Shown: positions 21,760 to 34,159 of the stretch, one piece after another
Position numbering within the stretch: the first letter of the stretch is position 1
Layout: every line of letters starts with the position of its first letter
Notes under the pieces: model-generated
What the model was told of the DNA's origin: nothing
The model's database searches: none
What the model saw: the letters and a program-made list of their open reading frames with translations, nothing else
Program-made: the position numbers and the translations under genes
Assembly (NCBI GenBank): GCA_963971425.1
Contig: OZ020516.1
Coordinates: forward strand, 21,087,332-21,151,331
DNA from: Bryoerythrophyllum caledonicum
Taxonomy: Eukaryota; Streptophyta; Bryopsida; Pottiales; Pottiaceae
Length of the DNA stretch: 64,000 nucleotides
Reading direction: 5' to 3'

Positions 21760-22933
21760 ATAAACATTAGTAAGTAGGAATTTCTAAATCACTTAGAATT
21801 AATAGCGATTAACAATGGGGCTCAGAATTGCACCCGGATACTAATTAGGGGACTAAAAATAGATTTGTAATCCCGAAGGACTTAATTCAAAAAATTGGAA
21901 GTCCGAAAATCTGCCTAGGAATTAACGATTTTGCCTAGGAATTATCAAGTTTTGGAATAAGATTTCTTGGACTTTAGGATTAGTCTTTTTGGATTTCTTG
22001 TGGATAAGATTAGAGTAAAATTAGCAAATTAGTTAGTATTTAATAAGATGAATTTTAGAAAACTCATCATCTTGTTTTCTCTCGCTAGAAACGTTTAAGC
22101 CTTGCAATATATTGTCTACCTTTAAATTCTCGTGTTCAGTGTTTTTTTCATGAAGAACGGATCCGTTGTGGTTTGTGTTGTTGTGGATTAGTTTTTCCGT
22201 AGTGAGCCTTATTGTATTTGCACTTGAGGTAACTTGTTGGGATTTGCATCAGGAGAGCGCCTGGAAGAGCTGGAGACGAGTTCAGGGAGAGGCCTAATAC
22301 TCTCCAGGGTCCGGAAGTAGCGAGGAAGGAAAGAGATGTATTGTAGAGGTGGGCTTGGTAGTCTCTAGGGCATGGAAGCTCCGTGTGAACCCGGATTCCG
22401 GTTGAGGCCAGAATCTATCCATGCGACTGGGAAATAGCCTTATGCGTACGTCTAAAAGGGGTCGTCTTTGCAAATCTGTGATACTCACTTGGTAGAATCT
22501 CGACAGATCTTGCCGGAATGTCATTGTAGTCTAGACTTATCTTTGCATGACCGCGTTTGGATGGCCATCCAGATGTTGTGAGAGTGTGGGTCCAGCAGCA
22601 ACAATTGTTTGTTGGTTAGCGAAGTAGGAAGAGTGGGTGTTTAGCCACTTTATGTTAAGGGACACTGGGAATCCGGCCACTTAAACTGATAGGATCAGTG
22701 GTCTTCCGGCCACTTGCTTAAACCGTCCAGAGAAATCTCTGAGGAGTAAACAGAGACAAAATTAAACTCCCTTGTCAGTTGTCCGGAAATTATCTCTGGA
22801 AATTATTGTAAGAATCCGGAATCCGAAAGGATCCGGAAATAGTTGTAGAACGAGTGAGAGTAAGGATCCGGTAGACTTGTGCTTGATGTTTGTGGATTAT
22901 TTAGTATGTTCTAGAAGAAACGGTAGGTCTCTG
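21760..22933 (+). other. Non-coding 3' half of the family N element
   Basis: Contains direct words such as CCGGCCACTT and many TCCGGA sites. It aligns inverted with 62330-63480 (for example TTAACAATGGGGC near 21810 and the GAGTAAACAGAGAC word near 22745). There is no open frame of note. Confidence 0.5.
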
Positions 22934-23022
22934 TGGGAACGAATCTCAAGCGGTTTACTTTGGAAGCATTTAATGACAATTAAGTGTATTTTGGAGGAAT
23001 ATTGACCCTACAACTTGCAACA

Positions 23023-23153
23023 ACAAGCATCACTTAAAAGCAACTGGAAGCATCACCAATAAGATTTGTCCTCTGAATCAAAGATCTTTTCAAAATATAA
23101 ACAAGAATATGTTTTATACACTCTAGGTATTTACATCAAGACAACGTTGCCTC
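23023..23153 (-). mobile_element. Module M, inverted copy, first 130 bases
   Basis: The minus-strand reading TGTCTTGATGTAAATA...TATAAAACATATTCTTG...CTTATTGGTGATGCTTCCAG matches 56351-56450. This is the separated 5' tip of the module copy at 17194-19305, split from it by the family N insertion. Confidence 0.7.
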
Positions 23154-24337
23154 TAAATCCGCGTTCTTCTTCCGCCCCCTTACCTTCCTCCCGATATGAG
23201 CATCCGCCAAAGCAAGTACAATAACGGCACTACCCACCATCTCAGGAGCGATACTATCGCTAAGTCAACTTCAAAACTGAGAGGTCTATTGACTGGACAG
23301 TGAAGGTACCACCCGCATTGTTCTAGATGCGCATACCCCCACTCCATCACTAAAGCACTGGAGTACATACAATTATCACTATTCGTGTCTCAGTAGTTAG
23401 CAAAGAATGTTGGAGTCACAGAGATGGCCATAGCGGAAAATAAAACATACTTAAAGTATCTATAGAAGACATGCTTGGTGGGACTCTAGAAGAGATGATC
23501 GCCTCCATCAACTACTTTGTGGATTATTTTGCTCAAGTTCCGAGTATCTTGGAGTATATTGAGGGGATGAGGGTGTAGCTCTGGGAAGTCATGGCGGATG
23601 AGGGTGCAACTCTGGGAGACAACCTTCTTTCGGAAGTCATGGCGGCCTCCAAAGATAGCTGAAACCAAAGTAGAGTTAGTGAAAATAGAAGAGTTTTATA
23701 ATCAAGAATAATGCACAGAGAAGATAGTGGAAGAAAATAACCTGAGACCACCATGTCTCCTTCTGGAGCCAATTTGGAAGTAAACATCTTCCTCGAAGGG
23801 GTGCTGTTAACGGCACCCCCTGGAGGAGAATGTTTACTCCCCTATGAACTGCCTACTCCGCTAGTGAACACTCCTCCAGGAGCATGGAATCGTGGCTTTG
23901 CATCAAATATAATGTGAGTGCATAGGTAGTTGAGAAGATAGTGTTTGTTGACTAACCAAGTACATAACGGAGTTCAGAGCCTCCAATGTAAATGTGTACT
24001 AGGTTTGATGTTTTGACTTATGGTTGGTCTCCGGTGTAGTGATGGGCTCCACAAGTATTAACTTACCCAAAAAAAAAGTTAGCACCTCTATTGGGGTTAG
24101 ACTCCTTCAATGCATGGACAAAAAACACGACGGTCATCCATGGTCTTGTATCATTACATCCCACATCACGAACAATCCAACGTGTCCTTTCAAATATCGC
24201 ATTGCTTAGGATATCTTCAGTGTACAAATGTTGATTGCGAGTATCTATAGCGGGTTCACCTTACCTCAACAACAAACAAAGCTAAATAGAAGAGAAATTC
24301 TCCCATTCCATTCAATGTTTGTAATGCTCTGCCACCA
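23154..24337. other. Intergenic stretch, imperfect repeat words only
   Basis: Holds duplicated words (for example GGAAGTCATGGCGG at about 23587 and 23632) and a GGGGTGCTGTTAACGGCACCCC palindrome near 23800. Similar palindromic words recur at 25515-25530. No gene recognised. Confidence 0.4.
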
Positions 24338-25410
24338 TTGTCCACTCTAGTGTGTAGCATTTGTCAACATCTTTCTGCATTTTTAGGCACGTGCATGGCC
24401 AAAATCTACTATGCCTTTAGCCATGGCCAAACGACTCGTGGGTGTTTTCATTTGGAGACTCACAAACAACCTGGAAAACAAGGGAACTATAGGGAGCCAT
24501 CTGTCAAGCTCAGGAGCCTAATTGGAGAGCAGGTAGAACAAACTCTAGGAGCAAAAAAGGCTTACATTGTTCTTGAGAGGAGCAAAGAGTTTCTAGGGAA
24601 GTTTTTGCTATATCTAGAAGAAGTTCCTTGTAATACTTTTACATCTGAAGAACTTATACCCTTGCTAGATAAGTTCAAGCAGATGACGTCAAGAGTATCC
24701 GCAATGAGGTTACAACTTTAAGGTATTTGAGACGTTTTGGTGTGATGGACAACATTACCACATTGAGGGGGACCAACAATTGAGCCTTTGGTTAGGAGAA
24801 CAAATTTCCCGGCAAGCCATGGACTCTGATAAGGTATTCCTTTTCAAGATGGCCAAGGTTAGACAGGAAAGAGGTGTGAATCTAGTGTAGTGCGTGCAAC
24901 GAGGACAATTGACGTGTGGTGACAATTGCAATTTCTAACAGGTAGTCGGAAAATGCTGCACCCCAACTACTATTTTAGAAGAATCGTTAATGTTGTAGCC
25001 GCTAGGCACATAATTCTAGACGTGACATTCAAAGGGTTTATGGTACACATCGCTCAAGCAAACTAGAATGCAGTCTGCATTACTTATTGGGGTGGCGACG
25101 CAAAAAAATTCATGGATAACCGTAAATGGACTTGTTTATTCCACTAGACACAATCTTTTGAAAAGCACGCAAAGGTGGACAATTGCACAGACCTCCAAAA
25201 ACAACACCCTCAACTTTGCAAACAATACAAGAATGCCAAGACGCTCGAAGAGGAAGACGCAAGGTATGTCACTATCAAATCGTGGTGGATATCACTAGGA
25301 GCAACAACATATGAAGGAGTTGTTCGTCTTGATATATGGCTGGCATTTTGGCATTTTTGATATAGACAATTGGGCGGTTTTATGGAACTTATAAGTCCTT
25401 ACTTTTCATT
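24338..25410 (+). pseudogene. Decayed transposase-like gene (possibly MULE-related)
   Basis: An open piece of 127 codons (24338-24721) contains TTRGCFHLETHKQPGKQG. Further broken pieces contain VTFKGFMVHIAQAN (about 25020-25060), a TQSFEKHAK-type segment, QLCKQYKNAKTLEEEDARYV and WISLGA..EGVVRLDIWLAFWHF, then a stop and RQLGGFMEL. The ordered blocks and many stops mark a decayed gene. They resemble a large plant family of transposase-like proteins with a C-terminal SWIM finger, and a SWIM-like piece occurs separately at 34.7 kb. The MULE assignment is inference. Confidence 0.45.
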
Positions 25411-26605
25411 TTCCCATTTTACTTTACTAATTTAGACGAGATTCCATGGAGGTGCCACTACAAATTCCTCTGGGGTTCAAGTTTATTTCCAGATGGCGGG
25501 ATCCTCAAGGGGGTGTTGTTGGCAGCACCCCTTTAGGGCCTATGTATATTTCCATATGACGAGACCCACAAGAGGTTGCCATTGACAACATCCTTCTTGA
25601 GGTTCCACCCGACGCCAGTATACATAGGCCGTTGAGGATAGCCGCCGACAGCACCCCTTTGGACAACGTTGTAGCGTGTTGGCTAGAGACCCGCATGAGG
25701 TAGCATCAATCCACTCCTTTAAGGATTTATGTGAGCCTTTTTTTCTAACTTCATGGTAATTATCTTCATATGACTACCACATGCTCTTTTTGAAGCGGAA
25801 TTGTCAAAAATGCCATCATGCAATCTCGCCAAAATTGTACACAACAAGTGGTTGCAACAATCAGGAAAAATGGGCACTAATCTTTACGTGGCAACTATTG
25901 ATGATATGGTTTACAGTGTTGTCATAGAACATCCAGAAGTCATCTATTTTGTTGCCAATGAATGATTTTGCCACTTTTTGGAAGTGGAATTTGTGGAGTG
26001 TTTCTTGACTAAGAAATATCTTGGGCTCTCAGGCGTTAACAATAACAAATTATTTGAAAAAAAGGTTTCACTATATTAAAAAATTGTGATCATACCTTCA
26101 TATTATATTCACATGTATAAATTCTTATGAAATGAGTAGATCTATAAATCACACATGCAATACTGGGCAAAAAGATACTTTAGATAGTATGTGTTTCATA
26201 TGCGTCATGTAATACAAAATTAAAAAAATACATGACGTGGTTGTCAAGACTCCACCAAAATATCCATGTGTCGGTGTCTCTAGTTTATAGTAGTCAGGGA
26301 AGAATTCTACAAGCCTTCATAATCCAAAATGCTATAGTATTTTGAGAAAATTTTAATTTGCTACTTTTAACACTCAAAAGTGGTCTTTGTATATGTAGGC
26401 TGTTTGAAACATAGAAAAGTCATTTTTACGTTGATGTTAAATGGTTTCCATTTTATTCTTAGTTCTCAAACACATGCGGTACTTGAAAAAAAATTGAACC
26501 TTTTCATTTCTCTTCCTATTTCCCTAGTTAACATTGGATTCATTTTTAGTGACTTACATGGGCCCGGAAACATATGGAGAGATATGGTAGAGGCACCTAA
26601 TTCCA
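25411..26605. other. Intergenic, with GTGTTG...CACCCC repeat words
   Basis: Around 25490-25690 there are three imperfect units with GGGGTGTTGTTGGCAGCACC-like palindromic cores, related to the palindrome near 23800. The remainder is AT-rich with no supported feature. Confidence 0.45.
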
Positions 26606-26823
26606 ATCGGCCACCCAATTTCAATCAATAGAGTATGCATTGAATGGTGCATGAAAATAGTAAATGCATGAAATGGTGCATGAAGGAACCAAAGAACCAC
26701 AACTCAACCAACCAACCAACGAATCACAAACCAAGCAACTAGCCAACGAACTAACCACAAACCAGGCAAGTAGTCAAAAACCTTAAAACCAACTAATCAT
26801 GAAAATCAAGGCGGGGAGAGAAT
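26606..26823 (-). other. 3' untranslated region of LINE copy B
   Basis: On the minus strand this follows the stop of copy B and consists of GGTTGGTTGG-rich sequence, then ATGCACCATTTCATGCAT words. No R5 repeat follows, unlike copies A and C. Confidence 0.5.
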
Positions 26824-29800
26824 TTAGGGGGGGTCATGTGTATCGGGGATGGCTTGGTTGTTTTCGATTTTGCGTTTATGTAGAAGAATGGACATGGCAT
26901 GTTGGATAGCTATGGTGTTAATGTTTTTAAAGGATGTTTTAATTGTTTCAATGGGTATCTTGAAGGTGTCTTCTAGAGTTTTCATAGATGAGATGAAGGT
27001 GGTGGCCTGAGCGCCGGATGTGGTTACCATAAGGGGGTCGACATTCCATCCGAGGGCGATGATGTCGTCAATAAGGGGTTGGTATTTGTCTATTTTGTTT
27101 TGGATTGTTTCCGGGGAAAATCTATCGTTGCAATATGTGAATTCAATGAATTTAATGGTGTAGTCTTGGTTGACGTTATCGGGTGGTGGGTCATTGTATG
27201 GTAAACCTTTGACACAAAGTATGTCCGGTTTGAGCCTAGCGTTGCAATGACATCTTTGGGTTGTACATGAGCATGAGAGTAGCCACGGGGGGGACCGTAT
27301 TTTCTTGTGGATTGTTATTGAAAGTGCCGGCGTTCATTACTATAAAACATCTCGATTTATTGTAGGAGGTGATTAGTTTTCGGACTTCCCATTCCGCTTT
27401 GTTATGTCTTTTAACAATTAGGGAGTGTATGTGGTGGTTTTGGCATTTGAGTAGAACATGTAGCCATGTGTCGGGGTCTGTTGAGGGGCATATGGGGCAT
27501 GTTATGGATGGAAATCTTTCTATTCCAAAGAAGAGTTGTTTACGGGCGTTTCCCATGTATTGACCGGTACGGAATTTGATAAGGCATGTTATTTGTGAAT
27601 CGGTGATGATGGGGTTTTTCCAAAAATTTGTAGAGAGTTCATTGTCTATGTCATTGTTGTTAGTCCACTTTTCTATGTTAGGAAAGTTGTCTGTGATTGT
27701 GTCAAGATTGTTATGTAGGTCTTGTTTTTGGAGGTATTTGCTCAGGAATCTGACCGGGCCTTTATCGGGGGTGTCTTCTTTGGAGGGCCAATCTTCTTTT
27801 TGGAAATAGTAAAGGGTGGCATGGACGTGTTCATGTGGGTCTTTGGCATTTTTATGTGATTTTTCTCTTCCTTCTTTTGCAAGTTTATCTGCTTGTTCAT
27901 TGCCCTCAATATTAGCATGGGCTCGGACTTTGTGGAGGGTTGTGATTTGTTCTCTTTTTAGTATCATTTGGACCATTGATTCTAGTATGATTTGGTCGGG
28001 GTGACTATTATGGAGGGTAGGATGTGTTATTTGGGTGTTTAATAAATATAGTGCGTTAATGCAATCTGTATATATGTGCACCGGTTCATTGTTGTATTTT
28101 GTTGAGACGATTTCTAGTGTTTTGTGGATGGCCATTAGTTCTGCTCTGAGGATATTTTGCAGTCCATGTAGTCTTTTGGCTAGTTTGATTTCTTTCGTAG
28201 CGTTGTATATTCCATAACCGGCTTTTTCTCTGTGCCAAGATCCCGGGCTAATTTGTTCTGGCGGTTTAAAGGAGCCATCAGTATAGTAGCTATATTTGGG
28301 GTTAAATTTAGGTGGGGTGTTAGTTTGATACTCCGGGAGGGGTGGGGGTGTTAAGGTGTAGTTTAGTGTATTGTTATTGTAGTGTAGTTTTGACCATTTT
28401 TTGCTTCTGTTGACGGTGTTTGCATTGGCGTTGGTGGGGCCAATTTTGTGAGTATCCGGTGTACGTTTAGAGTCTTTGCTATGGAGGAGAGTTCTTCTAG
28501 TTGTTCTTGTGTGCCTAGAGTATGATTTTGGTGGTGGATGCATATTATTTGTAGAGTGGAAGATTCAATTCTCGATTTTTTTAGATCTAGTGGGATGGTG
28601 GGTTCTTCATATGTTATTGAATCGGCTTCAAATATTGTGATGATGTGTGTGTCGGGAAAGGGGCCCAAGTGTGGATTATGATTTTGGTGCCAATTTTTGT
28701 CTGGGGTTATGATTAGGGTGGAGGTGTGGTTTGGGTCATGTTTGGCCGCAAGGCGGGCCCAATGTAGAGCTTGTTGTGTTTCTTCTTCATTGTGTGGGTG
28801 GGCCATACCATTACCTATCCATTTGTGGTCAAAGGCTTTGCCTAGTGATCCGAATATTTTATCTCTTTCAAAGGGGGAGTAAAATTTGTTGAGTTTGGTG
28901 GGGCATGTGACGGGGGAGGAGAAGTATGAGTGTTGGATGTTGAATGTGGAGATTAGTGAATGAAGTATAGGTATGGGTAGTGTATATTGTGTAAGTTTAA
29001 GGGGGTTATTTTTTGGTAATCTATATTTGTATCTTTGGTATAGCCAAATGACTTCCGTTTCGAACGGTTGGGTTGTTGGTTCAATGTTTGTAGGGGTTTG
29101 TAGTTTAGTATTGTATTGGTTCCACAACCATGTGAGCCTAGTGATTGGGATGGTAAAAAGATGCCTTCCATCTTCTTTGTATAAGTGTGCTTGGTCTTTG
29201 TCAATTTTTATTGTGTTAGATGAGGTAAGAGTGTCAATTTCGGGGTTGCATTCCGTTGTGTAGATGTTTAGTAGGGGGATTATTGTGGGTGGGGTGACGG
29301 ACCTTGTGTCTTGGGGTTGGTTTTGTAGGTGGTGAACTTGGATAATTTCGGTGTAGAATTTGTGTTGAGTTCTTTGATAATATTGTGTCAATTTATTTGT
29401 GTTATGTGAAATGGTGTTTTGGTTGTGTCTTGGGAAGAGGTTTCTTTGGGGGAGCCATTTGTTGTAAGTGTGGTTATTGTGAGTCCATTGGCATAGATAT
29501 CTAGTGTAGTTGTTTTCTATTTGGTTTTTATCTATTTTTTCCTTGTATTCGTGGTGTATGATGTTGTTAATGGGATAGGTGGTGGGGTTTTTGAGGATGT
29601 GGTTTGGGGGATGGGGGTGGTGTGGGTGGGAGTGGAGAGGGTGGATCGATTGTGTGGTGATATTTCTTGGGGTGATGTCATTGTTTGTAGTGATGAATGG
29701 GTCTCTAATTGTATGAGAGTATGTATGTGTATTGGTATGTGTATTGGGTGGGGGGGATATATTGGGTGACAAAAGAGTTGTCGTGCAATTTTTAGGGCAC

Positions 29801-31429
29801 TTTTAATAAGTTTTGATGGGGTGAAGTGGTAGGTTTTAAATTCTTCATTGTTCATGATGTGTGTTCCGTTGGGTAGGGAGATTTGTTTTAGTTCGTAGAT
29901 ATTTTTTGTTAGAAGTTTGTGTATTAACTTTTGGGATAATTGTGTGTTGAGTGTATTATGGTTTTGTGTTTCAAGAGTCCAGGCTTTTTCTAGTGTTGTA
30001 GGTTCTGTAAGAAAGTTGGGGAGAGTGCTTTTTAGGTGGACTTTTGCTACGTGTTTTAGTAAGAAGAAGGTATGTGTTATTGGTGATCTTGTACAATTTG
30101 TCTTTTTTATTCTAGGTATGTTTTATGCCCCCCCATATTGTGCGAGGATGTGATGTGTTAGGCCTTTGGAAATTTTTCCCAAGTCTGCCACTGTCATTTA
30201 GAGCGTTCTGGAGTTGTTCTCCTATGCATCTAAGGTATGCGTTTTTTAGTGAGAAGGCTTCTAGTCCAAAGAGGTTGTGTGGTAGTTGGATAATTATGTT
30301 AGACATACATTTTGGCATGCCGCATACGGTTTTTTGTGTGGTAGTTATTTTTTGGTCCAGTTTTTTTATGGCGGGCATTGAGTATGGTACCGCGTAGAAG
30401 CTGTATGCCACGCCCGGTCTTAAAACTCTGTCGATCATTTCTATTTTTTTGTTTCATAGTGGCCGGACAAGCTACTAGTTCTTTGCATTGTTTGATTAAT
30501 TTTGTGGTGGTGGCATGAATTTGGGTTTTCCATTTTAGGGAGGGAACGGGACTTATTCCTAGATATGTGTATGGTTTGTTTTGGTGTAGAACGAGTATTT
30601 GTTGGTTTCGGTAATTAATGTTAGAGGTTTGTATTAGGGCTTTGAATGCGGTGGGGTTTGTTTTTGATTTATTTGGGCATCCAGTGATGGCACATTTTGG
30701 GACCCCTACATCCATACATGTCCATTTGCAGTACCTGTCTATTTTGTTAATTTATATTTTTATGGCGTTGATTTTGTTGGTTATGGCCGCAAGGTCGTCC
30801 GCGCATGCCGTGGAGTTGATGGTGGTTTGTGATGTCCCGAATGTGTACCCATTGTTGCCTCTATCTAGCCATCTAAGTAGTGGTTTTAGGAATATAATAA
30901 ATAAATATGGGCTTAGGGTATCTCCTTGTATTGTTTCCCTTTGGATGGCTATGGGTTTAGTTTTACCAAAGTGTTCTCCTATGTAGGAAGTTGAGGATTC
31001 GGAGTATATATTTCCCACTAGTGCGGTGGCGTCTTTGGGGTACCCAAGGTCCGTCATTATGGCTAAAAGTCTAGCATGGTCAATAGAGCCGAAGGCATTT
31101 TTAAAGTCGACATACAATATAAATATGTCTTGGTTTGTAAATCGTGCATCTTCTAATGCGGCTATTATTGTTTGGATTTGTCTAGCGGTGCTTCTTTCTG
31201 CGCGGAATCCTTCTTGGCTATCATGCAGTATTTTATGTTTTTCGCCATATGATGATAGTATTGATGTGAATGTGCTCGTAAATAGTTTATAGATGGTATT
31301 GGCTAGTGCGATGGATCTATGGTTTGGTAGCATGGATGGATCTCCTTTTTTGTATAGTAGGATCGTTGCACTTGTTTTCCATGAAGCGGGGATTTGTCTT
31401 TGTTTGTAGCAGTGGGTGAAGAGCCCCAA
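26824..31429 (-). pseudogene. Non-LTR retrotransposon copy B, 5'-truncated and frameshifted
   Basis: Homologous to copy A along its whole length but inverted. The 5' end begins inside the reverse transcriptase N-terminus (31429), a typical 5' truncation. Frames break at about 30750 (in-frame stop), 30445, 30160, 29760, 28450 and 27290. The RT box AYADD of copy A reads ACADD here, losing the conserved Tyr. The chromodomain-like segment (RYLCQWTHN...YNKWLP, near 29490), the FGSLGKAF/AHPH block (near 28810), RNase H (YYTDGSFKPP, near 28280), the CPIC knuckle (near 27500) and the RLE tail (27030-26824) are all recognisable. Long conserved stretches between breaks show these segments were maintained before decay. 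Confidence 0.88.
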
Positions 31430-31433
31430 CCAC

Positions 31434-32691
31434 TATTGGCATTGGGTCATAAAATGTGCAATTTTGGATTGCTCCACCTCAATTGAGCTCTCATTGATGG
31501 CCTTGCATTGAAAGTTGAACAAGGCGGATCGACATTGGATACCTCCATGAGTTGGTTACCCATGGCATATCTTCTCTCTTTTACTCATGGGAGTTTCACA
31601 TGTGGACCAAGGGTTGAGAGGCTTAGTGCTACTTGCAATTCGATTGGTCTAGACTCTAGAGCCTCAAAATTGGCCTTAGTCAGCCTCTGGGCTTTCACAC
31701 ACGGACCAAGGGTCGAGAGGCCGAGGGCATCTTGAATGCCTACATTGCAACATTTTTTGGAGGTTTTGGCACCAAAAATTTGGTCCCTCGAGAGAAGTTT
31801 GGGTTTCTACTCTCCTTCGGATGAAATTCTTGCCGTGGTGCTGAACATTATTTTCATTAAAATATTAAGATTTGACAAGATCTCAACCGTTAGATCAAAA
31901 CAATAACTTATTTTACCTTGAAATATTTTACCCAAATTCTTTACCCACGTTTTTTATCCAACTTTTTCACTCAACTTTTTCATTTGAAATATTTTTATTT
32001 GAATTTTGACCTAAATGTTTTTACTTTAATTTTTCTGTGCCGGTTCTAATGCTGGAATATTTTTGTGTAATGAGCATTTTGACCATTTTCTTGTATTTTT
32101 TTACCGAAATGTGTTCCCTTGTAGACTCCATGGCTAGAGAACGTGAGAGGGGAAACTTTCATTAAAGTAAGATCCTTAAGAAGTAGAAATTGACTTAAAA
32201 TTGCCAAATGGTATGGATCTCGACCTCTCAACTCGGTCCCTTGAGCTTTCACACTACAAGAACCCAAACTCCGCAAATTACATGTTTTGATATATTTTCC
32301 AACTCCAAAACTCAGCCTCTCAACATAGTTTGGTCCTCGACATAGTTGGTCCTCGATATAGTTGGTCCACGATCTGAGTGTGAAATCCCCCCCACTCTCA
32401 CTTATTGGCATTGGGCAAAGGAGGGCACCAAATCTCATCTACACTATAGTTTCATTATGGGCTCCGGTGGTTTTTGGGCTTATAAATTCTATATCAATTC
32501 CAAATCTTTGAGATTAAATTTGAAATTTTATTTTTTGAGTTTCATTCCTAATTCCACATCTTTCTACTTAAGTGTTTTTTAAATACAATGTCATTTGAGT
32601 CCCCAACTGGCTTAAGTGATCGGAATTGGGTGCCTCCACCTTAATAGAGGTGCTTTTTTTTCAAGATCTTACAGTTAGAGTCCAAAGTTAT
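31434..32691. repeat. Repetitive stretch with GGACCAAGGGT and TTGGTCCTCGA words
   Basis: The word ATTGGCATTGGG occurs at both sides (31436 and 32405). In between are direct words (TCACA..GGACCAAGGGT.GAGAGGC, about 31588 and 31694), and a short tandem AGTTGGTCCTCGA(C/T)AT array at about 32330-32370. It looks like an old non-coding insertion. I could not define its ends or class. Confidence 0.4.
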
Positions 32692-33020
32692 AAGGTAAGC
32701 CCCCATAACCAACAAAAATCCATAGCCAACCCTCTTCCATCCCATTACCACCAAGTCAACTCCAAATGGAGATTTGCTATTTGTCAACATCCTTAATTTT
32801 AGTCATTAATTATGGGGGGTATACTATTGCTGGCCACCCACCAAACATGGCTGCACAGTTTGAAAACTCACAACTAATTCAATTTTCATTGGAAAAATAT
32901 GAAATCACTTGGGTTGGAATTGTAATTCTATTGGCTATCACTGAAAATAATAGTATAATTATCTCCTCTCTCCATATATGCACATTCCTTAACTTGTTGA
33001 TTTTAGGGGGGCTTATCTTA
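32692..33020 (+). mobile_element. MITE-like element family C, copy 2
   Basis: Begins AAGGTAAGCCCCCATAACCA and ends GGGGGGCTTATCTTA. The interior matches copy 1 at 8411-8766. About 329 bases, with an internal deletion relative to copy 1 after the first 35 bases. Confidence 0.75.
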
Positions 33021-33224
33021 TTTTAAATATAGATTTCCTTCCTACTTCTTGGCAAAGACAGAATCGGTGTGTTTTTTGAGGAACATTAAGATCTTGTCAA
33101 AACAAAAAGTAAGAGTTGCCTAATTTAACAGCTTCCCCAATACATGGAAAGAAAAAATGTCATAGCCAAGGCCCAAGTGCATTTTAAAGGGCCGCCCAGT
33201 CCCGCTTGCCTACTTCGAAGAGTG

Positions 33225-33535
33225 GAATAAGTCAGCGCCCCAGCAAGACATCCACAACACGGCCATCTGTCTACACCTTGCACCTTCGTCCGCGCCTAGA
33301 CGTCCGGGCCGTATCAATTTGTCCCTGCTTGATGTTTGCGCATTACCCAGACGTCCACGCCGTGTCAATCCATCCCCGCCAAATGTCTGCGCATTGCCGA
33401 GATGTCTGCGCTCAATCCAGACGTCCCTGCCTAACGTCCGCACCCTGCCCGGACATCCACGCTCCGATGTTGACGTATGCGCCTAAACCTTCCGTTTGTG
33501 CTAGGCCTCATGGTTCGCGCCTTGATTTTATCATA
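33225..33535. repeat. GC-rich degenerate minisatellite
   Basis: Imperfect units of about 50-60 bases built around AGACGTCC.CGCC and TGTCTGCGCATT words. All frames are low-complexity (Arg/Pro/Cys/His), so the 111-codon frame here is not taken as a gene. Confidence 0.55.
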
Positions 33536-34159
33536 TACTGACACGTTACATACCGACCTGCCATTTACAATTAAAAAAATTTACCTTAAAAAAATTACAA
33601 GGCCTACAAAATAAAAGACGTTCTGTCCGATGACCTTGACTTGCCTATTATGACAACCCTCATGGTTTTTGATTTTATGCAAGTTATTGCATACTACCAG
33701 TTCTTGAAGAATGAGAAGCAAGATACTAGTTTGGGGAAGGAAGAACTCCGACTTCAAACTGCTCATCGTTCTAGGAACTCTTAGGTTTTACATGAGGCCC
33801 TCCCAGAAATGCCTAGAGCAAATTCTGCACCCGCAAACGTCATCTTGAAGTTTGTTGAAACAAACTGTTGATTTACCTCCGAGTTTTGAATTTGATTCAT
33901 ATTGACCACACAAGATTAGCATTTCCCGACCTCGTTTCTAGAAACGACCATTTCAGTGCATTATCAACAACCTCAATTCTGATAAAGGCGTTTTCCTCAA
34001 AGCTCCTTCAACCTTGAAGGATATCCCACATTCAACTAAAACTCCGATTACGCAGATGCCACACGTGAAGGCCATTTTGGAGGCCCAGTGTGATGAGACA
34101 TTGTGGCACATTGCTAGGCTTCTTAGGACATCCGCGAAGGCACGCTTTGCTCAGCAGGC
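33536..34159. other. Probable decayed transposon sequence
   Basis: No intact frame. It may be the upstream part of the SWIM-containing remnant that follows. Confidence 0.35.

Larger units (their letters stand above)
19306..23022 (+). mobile_element. 3.7 kb nested element (family N), inserted in module M
   Basis: Module M (minus strand) is interrupted exactly here. The left flank ends ...GAGCA-ACAAA and the right flank starts ACAAG-CATC, a 5-base target duplication with one substitution. The element starts TGTGGGAATCC and ends TTGCAACA (TG...CA). It carries a degenerate gag-like gene and no reverse transcriptase. A TGTGGGAACGAATCTCAAG word at 22934 resembles the 5' terminus, possibly a short 3' terminal repeat. 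Relatives are the insert at 54164-59278 (same TGTGGGA.TC start, 5-base duplication) and the inverted copy at 62263-63980. Confidence 0.65.

Noticed and set aside
26640..26800. GGTTGG-type runs as telomeric repeat
   Set aside because: The words are irregular and differ from plant TTTAGGG. They are part of the LINE 3' UTR.
33206..33541. 111-codon Arg/Cys/Pro-rich frame
   Set aside because: It lies on a degenerate minisatellite. All frames are equally low-complexity, so it is not evidence of a gene.
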